Below are positions 44,301 to 54,700 of a stretch of DNA of 64,000 bases, piece after piece (the stretch's first letter is position 1; each line of letters opens with the position of its first letter). The notes beneath the pieces were generated by a model. That model was given only the letters and a program-made list of their open reading frames with translations, searched no databases and was not told the origin of the DNA. A program made the position numbers and the translations under genes. Source of the DNA: Aotearoamyces nothofagi (taxonomy: Eukaryota > Ascomycota > Leotiomycetes > Leotiales > Tympanidaceae); NCBI GenBank assembly GCA_015345905.1, contig JADDTR010000008.1, positions 434,001 to 498,000 of the forward strand, written 5' to 3'.

Positions 44301-45194
44301 TTCGACAACGGGCTCGAGAGCTGCCTTTGGCTGTGGCCGTCGGAAGCGATGTCCATTCCTCGTCGCACACAGCCACTGCTGATCATCAACCACACGACTC
44401 ATGGCCTACATTGTACAAAACCGGCTCGTTGCTCGTATATGTGCCCCTCAGACAATAAGCCCTTGCTGAAGATATCCAATCCACGGCATACTTGTTCTGG
44501 CACAGAGGCACCGTAAGTACGATGTAACCTGGCACGCCTGAAAGTATTGTCAAAGCTACGAAAGTAAAAGAAAAGTACAGTAGGGTTACGAGCAAGGATT
44601 CAAGAACGACTGTATGAACACGGAATACTCAGTACGTACTGGCGTTCGTCAAGGAAAATCCCCAAAATGCTTGAAGATGTTCACGGCCCCTGCAAACCCG
44701 ATGATTACCGACGTGCGAGCTGATCGATGGGGTGGGGATACACAACCATGAACCCATGCTCCTATTGTGCAGTAATCGAGTAAGTACACGGTGGTACACG
44801 GTATACCGTATCTGGTATGTTCGGCATATTCGGTACAGAATATAGATACGGATACTGTGGGACCTATGGACTGTTGTATATACATGTATTGCTATTCTGT
44901 AACATTAGTGTACCGTCCCTTCACCGTCCTGTAGAAGCAATGAACAGTACATATCTCCCGCTTATGGTCACACCCGGCAGCGCAAGCATGGTACACCCTC
45001 TAATCTACGAACCCTGGAAAGTCGACACGCATGGCCCCTCGTCCTGGCTGTCGGACTTGACTCCGATGTCCTTGTCCGTGCATGGTAAGATGCAGTACTG
45101 TGGTAAAACCTCCGCCGGCGACTCGCCAGCCAGCACAGGACTCGAGGACGGCCGCTACAAAATTTTGACCGCCTGGAGTAGCTGGAGCAGAGAG

Positions 45195-45222
45195 AGATAG
45201 AGATAGAGATAGAGAGAGAGAG
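45195..45222 (+). repeat. GAGATA / GA microsatellite
   Basis: A short purine-rich run of AGAGAGATAGAGATAGAG units marking the right edge of the repeat-dense part of desert 3. Confidence 0.85.
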
Positions 45223-46450
45223 GTTGATGCTGATGCCCCGACGTCTTCTCCCCCTTACTGATCATTTATTATTTATCAACCCAGTCACAAGCTTCCCACT
45301 CTCATCTAAGTTTCAATTGGCATTCTTTTAAATTAGAGATCGAACTCTGGACTCCAGATGACATAGCTTGTAGGAATCTCTGCATCCCGCTCGCCAAATC
45401 CAATTCGCTCGCTGGGATGTGATGCTCGCCAAACGACCATCCAGCCAACCAGCCATGTACGCAATATCAAAAAGACTCCTCACTAATATCCAATCCCATG
45501 GCTGTCACGGCATGAATGATTTATCCAGCTCTGCGAAACCTTGTTGCGTTCTTCTAGTGAAACCAGTAAATCTTTTTTTTTTTTTTTTTGGAAAGCATCC
45601 ATCCATCCCATCCTATCGCAGAGTGGAACATCGACGTCCCGTCCCCCGCATCCGCCGCCAAAGCCACATCATCCACGCGCGCACCCCAAATCAAGGATAT
45701 ATACGTCTTTAACAGTGTGTTCTTTCACATACGACCATAGATTCAAGAGAACTGGGCATCCCGTCCGCTCTGCCTTCCATAAGCTTGAAATCGGCAGATT
45801 AGTAGTTGGGTGGGTGACCACCAGCGAATACCTGCTGTTGTATGTTTTTCCCCTTTTTGCTTCCCCTCTTTTTCTTTTGCCTACTACAACTATCCTTTTG
45901 GGGTTTCGGTGCTCTTCGACTTGTATGCCAGGATTGCGATATGGAGACCTCCTAGATCTACCCTTTTGGTCGTCGATTCGCGGTGATGGAGATGGCGGGG
46001 GTTCCTGTGGAGGGACGAAAGGGGGGCGGTGTAGAGGTGGTAGATAGAGATCAGCATCGCTGACGGATGTGTTGGCTTCTAGATTGAAGCCTCACCATCC
46101 ATAAAGGATCGCTCTGCCAAACCTCCAACCATAGTAACGATCCCATTCTCCAAGAGCCAGGATACTCATCCTATCCCATCCGTCCGCTTCCTTCCGTCCA
46201 TGATTTCCTTTCCGCGGAATCCCCTCCTATGCCTCCTCTGAAGTCCCCTGTACCCCCCGAGTCTATTAATTGACTAGTCCACCAACACCTGGTTGTCCTA
46301 TCCAATCTATTTCGGACTAGATAGTGAGATAGACATCATCGGGGATAAACAGACACTACTGACTTTGAGATATCAAGAGCACATTTATATACGAGATATC
46401 ATCACGGCAAATATTACATCTATAGCAAGACTGTGAACAACAGAGGACAG

Positions 46451-46556
46451 AAACGACGACAAGAATCTGAACGACTGCGAGAATTAAAACGACTGAGAAT
46501 CGAAACGGCGACAAGACTCTAAACGACTGCGAGAACATAAACGACAACAAGAGTCC
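46451..46556 (+). repeat. Degenerate AAACGACGACAAGA...GACTGCGAGAA tandem repeat
   Basis: Two full copies of about 52 bp (starting near 46451 and 46503) and a partial third (near 46539) share AAACGRCGACAAGA and AACGACTGCGAGAA blocks. The first two copies differ by a handful of changes. It lies about 0.4 kb past the TDP1 stop. Confidence 0.8.
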
Positions 46557-46767
46557 CTATCGCCGTTACCAGCCAGCGGATATATACCTAGACCTGAGAG
46601 AATAATTGGTAGAGTTGTATCCGACTGGACGTCTACAATCTTATTTTTGTACTCGTCAAACTCTCGGTTTGTTTGTTTCTTACTCTGCAGTCTAGAAGGA
46701 TATAGGCCGTAGGTTTTATAAGAAGCGAGCACATCGATGTAGTCGGCCGGCATAGACAAAGAGATTA

Positions 46768-46862
46768 TTTTGGCTCACGGCGAATTTCTTGTCGTAAATC
46801 GGTAAGAAGCTTTTTGGCTCACGGCGAATTTCTTATCGTAAATCGACGAGAACTTTTTGGCT
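46768..46862 (+). repeat. 44-bp direct tandem repeat near the TDP1 3' end
   Basis: Two copies 44 bp apart (46768-46801 and 46812-46845) share a 34-bp block beginning TTTTGGCTCACGGCG and ending CGTAAATCG, with a single difference. A third partial TTTTTGGCTCGATTT follows at about 46853. It lies about 85-180 bp past the TDP1 stop, so it probably falls in the TDP1 3' untranslated region or terminator region. Confidence 0.88.
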
Positions 46863-46946
46863 CGATTTGGAATTTGACGCCATGCCATGCCATGCCTTAC
46901 TATGCTATGCTGTATCCTGCCTTAAAAAAGAACCGAAGTCTAATCT

Positions 46947-49900
46947 TCATCTTTCATTATAAAACCAAGGACGCTTGTCTCCATAGTTCTCGGCGGGGAC
47001 GACCATTGGGACAGGAACAACATCGCGGAAGACGTCCATGCCAACTTCGGCTTCAGCTGCTCCTGTTAACTCATTCCCCTTTCCTTCAACAGTGATTTTC
47101 TTCTGAGCACCCATCATATCTGCGAAACTGTTTCTCTCTCTTCCTTTTCCTGCATTTCCTTTATCATCCCCGGTCAAGCTCCCACCGAGTCCGACGGATG
47201 CTGGCGTCGCCAAGGAGGTATCTGCCGTAGAACTTGCCATTGCCTTGACGGGAAGCACAACACCACATTCCCAATTCCGGCAATTTAGCTTCGGCAGTTT
47301 CGTTACTTTGTCCTTGACAAGACGTCCCCTTTGAGTTTTCCATTAGCAAAATAGAATTTAGCACCGGAAAATGTACCGAAACTAAAATATACCCCGCAGG
47401 GAGATATAAAATAAAAAGTTAAATTAAGGTAAGATTTGAGCCGTGCAGGGCCGTCAGTGCCCGCGAATCGTAGAAAAACAAATGAAATAGAGTTGTGACT
47501 AAAGAAACCATGTAAAGCGGATGCAAGATCGTGAGATAACACCCCTAGGGTATGATAAACTTTGGCTAACTGTTGGAAGCGAGAGTTCAAGGTTCTGCCT
47601 CAGCCAACTATGACAGCCCCACCGACGTGAGAAACTGGGAAACTTGAACGGAAAGGAATAGGCATATAGTGAGTATCCGAATAGAAGTAACAAGGGAGAT
47701 AATCAGTCTATGACCTTACCAGGCACTTTCCGAGAGATTAGCACTACCAACATAGGCCCAAGCCACGCACTTGTCGTTATTCTCGTTATTTGAAGGACGA
47801 CAGAAGATCATCTATCAATAAAATCCAGTCAGCGATATGCATATTAGCTTGCTATTGTATCCTTTAGAGAGATCTTGTTCAGGCACGATAGAAATCCCAT
47901 GAAGAGTATCGGTTGATACCCTCGCCTGGCTCGCAGGCTCACATATCAGGGCAGCTAATTGCATATAAAGGAGCCCTTCATCCTGAATCTAACGTATATG
48001 CCTAGTAACCCAAAGTCATTGCCAACAGCCGAAAGGAAAAGCCGACCATATCCAAGTACTTGTGTCATGATTTGAACTTCGCCGGCCTAAAACCTTTGAA
48101 AATGGTGTTCGATTTCGCGGACAAAGGATAAGGGGTTCTGTGTACAAGAGTAGACTGACCTTATTGTGCATCAGCATGCCACGGCGTTCACTCTTGCAGT
48201 TGCGCATAAGAGAACGAGGGAAGCTCGCAGAGTCGTACCATTTTGCTTGGAAGCATATCGTGCCACCACACTTAAAGCCTAGAATTAGCTAGGATTCCAT
48301 CTTCAATACACAAAGTTTGAAAATTTGTAGATATAAAAAGAGGGGACTTACGCCAACACCACCCTTACTATTTGCCACAGTCTCTTGCGTTGGAAAATAT
48401 ATTCGAAGCCTTTTCTGAAGCTCTTTTACAAGAAGGGTTTCAGCATCATTGGCATTGAGGCTTGATTGCTCGCTATTTGTCTTCCCTTTCAGAGCCTTCA
48501 TGGTACGCCAGCGATATTCGGTCGTACCATCGTCTCCTATGGTGCATTAGCGCTTGCTCGCCGTTTTCTAATGCTTGAAATCCTGGCGTACCTTTAGCAG
48601 CCATGTAGATAGTTTTTAGGAAGTCGATGTTTAAAGCGCCGATCGATGCAGACTATTTCATCAGCTGAGGTCTTATATATCCAGGACATCCGTCTTACCA
48701 CAAAGTCGACATTTACAGGCTCCGTAGTGGCCAATCCCAACTCTTTTATTGAATGTCCAAGCCCACAGTAGCCAGTTCGCTTCCAATCTTCTCCCGAATG
48801 AGATCCACCACTGTAAATCCCGTCAGCATATTACAATCAGTCAAGGATGAATTATGGGGCCCACATGGAATGAACGAACGCAAGATGCGATGTCCGTGAG
48901 AAATCAAACTTTAGCATACTATCAAGTACCCCTTTATCCATATCCATAGCAGTTACAAAGCGTCGCAATTCTCGTCCAAACGGAGTAAGGTTGTTAGCCA
49001 ATACTATTTGTCCGTCAGAAAGTCGTGGGAGATCAATTAGAAATACCGTCTGTATAACCTGTTAGCTTTGCCATTAAAAATGCTGGATTGGAAGCCATTC
49101 ACATTTTCCATTACACCTCCATTCTCCCCCCAATCATAGTCGACCAAATTAGCAGAAGGAATAACTATCCGTAGATGAGTGGGATGGGACAGCATCTGGA
49201 GTTTTGAATGCATGCAATTGATTTGACCAGCCATCGAAGGAAAACAGAATTTGATATTCGGGGGGACGTTGGCTCGCATTCTCGCTTTCTGGAACCTGTC
49301 AGCCTTCAAAAGCATTGTGATGAGAAATTCAATGGTTAATTAGAAGTGTATCTTCTATAAAGGGGACCATGAGACAAAGTGCGGAAAGTGCGCCACTATG
49401 AGTTGTCCAGAGGAAGCTGTTTAGGAGTTCCTTGTAGGACACGAAATAATTGAACAAATATCAGTAGAAAAGCTTCAAAAACATACTTCATCTTCACCTT
49501 CTGCTTGTACCACGCATATGACCTTGGTCTTCTTCATATCCAATTTCGAAAGAACCCACTCCTCGTCCCACATAAAGGCACTGAGTACCGCAAGTTCGAG
49601 GTCGTTTTTCTGCAGGACTTCTTCGATCTTGATGTCGTTCTCTCTCGGAAAACCATATGCCCAGGTCTTTTTAACAACGCCATCTGGAAACTGGATACCT
49701 GTTGCTAACATTGCCTGTTGCTGCCTGTACGATAGCACTTCTGGTGAAGCCTTTCTGCTTCGCTTCGAAGAACTGGCTGATTCGGTGTAATCCTTTTTGG
49801 GCAGCTCCGATAGGATTTCATCTTTTGAGGTCGACTTTGATTCCATGAGCTGCAAAGGGATTAGATATGTAATTGATTCACTCTTTAATGTGGAAGCTTG

Positions 49901-50689
49901 GGGTAGTAGAACTGATCGTATTGCTACTCCCTGGACAGGCATGGACCCCTCGTCAGCACTAACTGAGAGCGAGTCCCATTTGACTGGTGTTGAATCCACT
50001 AGGAAAGTGGGAATTGTAAATGTTACCTCATTCTCGGGTGACTGGATGACTCTTGATATTGAACTTGGCCATACCATTACCTTCTTCACAGCTCGCCGCT
50101 CTGGTTCATCATTAACGGAAGAAGCTGAGCCTCGTGGAGCTCTAGAAGCTTGTCTATTTAGGTCTCGCAGGCCTGGTGGAGAAATCGAAGCCTTTCTCTT
50201 TCTCAGGCGTGCCAGTCTCTCTTCCTCCATCTTCTTGCGATCAAGACCGTGGATGCTATATGTGACTGTTGGTGATGCTTGACGGCCAACAGGCAAGCCA
50301 GCTGGGACTGAACTAAGAGTTGACGAACTTTCAGAGCCATCGTCCAGCGGAATAGATGAGTTGTTGTCAGGGCGCTGAAGGTCTTGGCGTCCTTTGGAAA
50401 CTTCACGGTCATCATCCATGTCTGAGTTACTAAGACTCTTTGTCTTCGCATGGCTGTTTGACTGGATACTGTCATTAATCTCAATATGGCTGCTCTGATT
50501 GGAATGAACATTGTGCTTAGCAGTGGTTCTGGAGATTGGAGGTTTGGCAAGGTCATCGTCCTCCTCGCTGTCACTTATGAGATCAATGATGGGAACCTGC
50601 TTGCTGCGTCCTGGTGAGTTTGTCTGCTGCAGCGAAAGTGCAATAGCTCTCTTCATGTCAGCGTCTTCATCGCTGTCCAAGTCTGCCAT
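46947..50689 (-). CDS. TDP1: Tyrosyl-DNA phosphodiesterase 1 with N-terminal UIM
   Basis: Removes stalled topoisomerase I and other adducts from DNA 3' ends; nuclear, phospholipase D superfamily. Nine exons: 49487-50689, 49103-49288, 48865-49049, 48699-48810, 48592-48652, 48352-48536, 48160-48270, 47720-47811 and 46947-47328, giving 838 residues with every phase closing. The two catalytic HKD-type motifs are seen: MHSKLQ (His428, Lys430) and MHNK (His679, Lys681). Conserved stretches include LRIVIPSANLVDYDWGE, AFVHSIGGSHSGEDW (built across an intron), WAYVGSANLSESAWG (also across an intron) and KLNCRNWECGVVLPV, ending in NYGDKRPWFY. The N terminus (EDADMKRAIALSLQQ) is a ubiquitin-interacting motif followed by about 350 disordered residues. 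Two late introns (391 and 348 nt) are unusually long for this window. The start at 50689 is chosen because it opens the UIM. Confidence 0.95.
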
Positions 50690-51735
50690 GGTTTCCAAAA
50701 TTTGTCCGACGTTGGAACTGCAAGGAAAGTGGCTAGTTGATGTAGTGCGTGACAAAGAGAGCTTGACAATGTTGCCGGATAGAAGCCAAGGTAGGTTTAA
50801 AAGAGCATGATTCCAGTGAAGCAAGATGGAAGGATTGCTGTATATGAAGCGTTGAATGTAGACTATGGTAGGTGTCACCTAAGATACCTTACCTATGAAG
50901 TATCCTGTAACGGTAGCCCTGTAACTGGTAAAATGGCTCTAAGCCACAAATAGTTGGGTCCGCGATGGTGATGATGAAAGGGAGAGTGAAGACGTGTATT
51001 ACTCGCCAACTCGGGTTGAAGAGGTGAAGAGGCAAGTGAGACGTAGATACGTGAAGCGACAATCTTCTGCAAGCCTTACATGTAAGGTTACTCACCTCCT
51101 TTGTAGCTGACCCGAGCACTCAGATGCCGAAGACAACAATCTAGATTGAGGGAAGACTAGAATCGGCGGAGGAATTAGGTACCTATTTGAGAGACGGGGA
51201 GTACTATAGCGACCCCGACGTGGCACGTGAGCTCTAATGAACCCATCCTAACATCCCAGAACTCCGTCCCTGTCTTCTATATTATCGTCCGTCTGAAGGT
51301 CACAGGAGGCTAGGCCACTTCCATTCCTCTGAACAAAAGCATGCACAGTACAGTACAATACGGCACAATACGGCACAATACGGTACAATACGGATTGGGT
51401 GAACAATAGTGTTGAAGACAGCTCTCTTATAAGCTATAAAAGAACACATACTCACTAAATGTGCTAAGGCATATCAGGTCTTCAGCAGGTCGCAGCCTAA
51501 GGAAAACAATCTCTCGTACTCTCACTAGATTTTTTTTTCATAATCATCATTGACATATCTCATGCTAAAATCTCTACTTCTCAAGAATTTTCGATTTTTT
51601 AGCACAGCGAGTAACTAACTCTTGATGCCCGGGTGGACCCCATCTAATAATAAGACATACAATCCCATCCATTGCCCTTTCAGACCCCTCCATAATCTTA
51701 CTATAGTACATTTATCCTCCTATACCTGTTAAGCC
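50690..51735. other. Intergenic region between TDP1 start and INO80 end
   Basis: About 1.05 kb holding the TDP1 promoter and the INO80 3' end. A 10-bp CAATACGGCA array (about 51353-51393) with GTACAGTACA on its left is the one clear repeat and belongs to the GTAC-word type of the deserts. No further gene is seen. Confidence 0.6.
51353..51393 (+). repeat. CAATACGGCA decamer array
   Basis: Four copies of a 10-bp CAATACGGCA unit with one C-to-T variant, immediately preceded by CAGTACAGTA. It lies about 0.4 kb past the INO80 stop on its downstream side. Confidence 0.88.
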
Positions 51736-54700
51736 CTACATACCCATGATATCGGCATCCACGTTCCCGTCAGCCATTGCGAGCCTTTGCTTTGCAGTCT
51801 TGGCCTTTTTACTTGTCCCCTTCTTCTTCGTTTTCTTTACTTCTCCGGCAGGAATAGGCGTTGCGGCGCCCGAAGGCCTATTACTTCCATCGTCAAAGTG
51901 TCCCTCACCTACAACTGTTAGCTAGATTCAAGCAGAGAAATAGATCGTCTTACCTTCATGATACATATCATCAAGACTTGCAGCTTCAGCCTTACGCTTC
52001 TTGCCCTTTTTCCTCCCAGACTTCTCCTCCCTCGCTTCCTGTGCAGCCAATTCAGCCTCCTTGCGCTCAATCTCCGCAGCTTGGTCGTCATCAGCGAGCC
52101 ACATGGCGATATCCTTGGTACGGTTCTCGCGACTTCTGGTGTTGAAATCGACACCACCACCGCTTCCACCAGATATAACAACACGCTGCACTTCCTCCTT
52201 CTGCAAAGCACGCTTCCGGATACGCTCTTCAATCGTACCACGAGTAATCATGCGATATACCGTCACCTGTCTTGTCTGACCAAGACGATGGGCACGATCC
52301 ATAGCCTGCGAGTCAATCGTCGGATTCCAATCTGAATCGTAGAAGATGACCGTATCTGCACTTGTAAGATTGATACCCAGACCACCTGCACGAGTTGATA
52401 GGAGGAAGATGAAGATCTCTGGCCGAGTCTGAAAATCGTGGACAGTATCTCTTCGATCTTCAAGCTTCGTGGATCCATCTAGTCGCAAATACTTGTAGTT
52501 ACGATAAGTGAGATACTCTTCCATGAGATCAATCATGCGCGTCATCTGGAAGTAAAGTAGCACTCTGTGACCACCTTCCTTGAGCTTGAATAAGAGGTCA
52601 TCAAGCTTCGCCAGCTTTCCAGAATCTGTGACGAAGCGGCGCATAGAAGGAACAAGAATATTAGTAAACCGCTGTTTTTCAGAACTAGGCGCTGGTAGCA
52701 TCCTTGATTGAGGATACATGGTGGGAGGGACCTTTGCCTCAATGAGGGCTTTCTCATCACGCGCGGAAGGACCGTATAGAGCCCTGCGCATTGGCACGTT
52801 GAAGAGGATATTTTCCTTCTCGATGACTGCACCACGACTTGAGCAGTTCACCTCAATTGGTGGCGCTGAAGCAGCGGGACGGCCACATTGTTCCATACGA
52901 GACATGCCGGAGTTTATAAACGTGTCCTTGGCAATATTGAAGAGCTTTCCGAGATACCCTTCATTTGTGACTTCAGCGAGAGGCTTGCGGTCATTTTGAT
53001 CGACAATACGCAAAATGGCTTGAGGTGGTGTAAACTTCTCTTCATCATAGACTACATTGAGTCGGCCAAGGGAGCGAGTCTTCTTAGCAAGATCTACACC
53101 TCGGCTGAAAACATCTTTATGAGAGGCCTTCCAAAGCTCAGCAGCAGAAGTATCAGCAAGTCGTAGCCACGAGAAGGTCGAATTTTTCAGTGTATTGTCG
53201 GGTTTCCAGATGTTGAGAGTCTGCTCAAGCCACTTGCGACGGAATCCCACCTTACCATTATCACGACCAGGAAGATCAAGCCTTCCACCTTCACGCCAAA
53301 TAAGCCTTGGAAGTGTGTATTCGATCTTGTTCCTCGTAGAATACGCAACGTTGACATTTTGGCCCTCACGCATAAATGATCCGGTCTCTGCAAAGAACGC
53401 AAATGCGTAAGGTGAAGTAGTCTCTGCTCTCTCGAACAAATCGGGATGATTGCAGACCTTTCGGAACTGCATAACTAAATTCATCAACGTGCCACTGTCA
53501 TTATCATCACCAAGAGTCGCCTTCTCAATGAGATCCATGATGCTGATTTGGTTGCGAAGGTTACTGTAGTACGCTCTTTGACGATATGTGAGGTCGCAGA
53601 AGATGTCTAGTTCGATCTTATCGCCCAATTCCTTCTGAACGTGCTTCTTAACACGACGTAGCATGAATGGTTTCAAAATCATGTGCAGACGCTTCAGTTG
53701 ATCCTCGTTGAGCTTTGTATTACTCTGGGCATGGCTCTCGATATCCTTGGAAAACCATTCGCTGAACTCGTCGTGAGAATCGAAAAGACTAGGCATGATG
53801 AAATGCAGAAGAGCCCACAGTTCCTGCATGTTGTTCTGAATAGGAGTACCAGTCAACAAGAGACGATTACGACAGTGGAACCCGAGAAGACTCTTCCATC
53901 TCGAACTCTGAGAGCTTTTAATAGCTTGGGCCTCATCAAGGATCATATACTGCCAGCGCATCTTCTGGAAGTATGCAACATCGGACACCACGAGCTGATA
54001 GGACGTGATAAGAACGTGGAATGGGGCATCCTGAGTGTACGTGATATGTTTTCGATCCCAGAACTTTCGAAGCACCTTTCGATCGGCTGCGGTACCCCAG
54101 TAGGGCAGTACTTTAAGTGTAGGCACGAATTTGGTAATTTCTTGCTGCCAATTATGAAGTGTCGAAGCCGGTGCGACGACAAGGAAGGGCCCCCAGATAT
54201 CATGTTTTTCTGCAAGATATGCCATGACAGATATTGATTGGACAGTCTTACCAAGGCCCATCTCATCGGCGAGAATTCCATTGATACCCTGCTCATAGAG
54301 GTTGACAAGCCAATTAAGACCTTTCAATTGGTACTCTTTTAGTTGGGCTTGCAGCATCTTAGGCTGTTCAATATCGACATCACCCATACCCGCTGGATTC
54401 TGGAAATTCATCTCGCCTTCCTCATCCATAGCAGGTCCGGCGTTGAATGCACGAGCCTTATTCTGCGCTTCTTGAATAGCATTTTGAGCGTTGGCCATTG
54501 CGGCCGCCTTCAATACCGACTCGTCGTCAGCATCGAAGTCTAGATCCTCAAAGTTCGTGACTTTCGCAGGAGCTGCGCCTGTCTCAGGTAAATCTACAGT
54601 GTGGGCATGTGGGTCTCCGGCAGAGACCTTGGGGTGCGTCGGAGCCACGTCAGGGTGGTCGGTTGAACGTTCGACCTCGTCGGTCTTGATCTTCTTACCA

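Larger units (their letters stand above)
34675..46946. other. Gene desert 3, upstream of the WOPR gene
   Basis: About 12.3 kb without a supportable gene. The first 1.2 kb (34.7-35.9 kb) is the proximal promoter and leader of the WOPR gene and includes a strand-biased CT tract. From 35.9 to about 45.2 kb the DNA is GC-rich, built from many tandem repeats, with open frames on both strands that read repeats. An AT-rich palindrome lies at 40.7 kb. From 45.2 to 46.9 kb the composition is more ordinary, with a T17 run (45573-45589) and two sets of tandem repeats near the TDP1 3' end. I see no transposon protein, rRNA or confident tRNA. Confidence 0.6.

Noticed and set aside
45335-45362. Second box-B-like GAGTTCGATCTC word on the minus strand
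   Set aside because: The T stem does not pair properly and no cloverleaf can be built.
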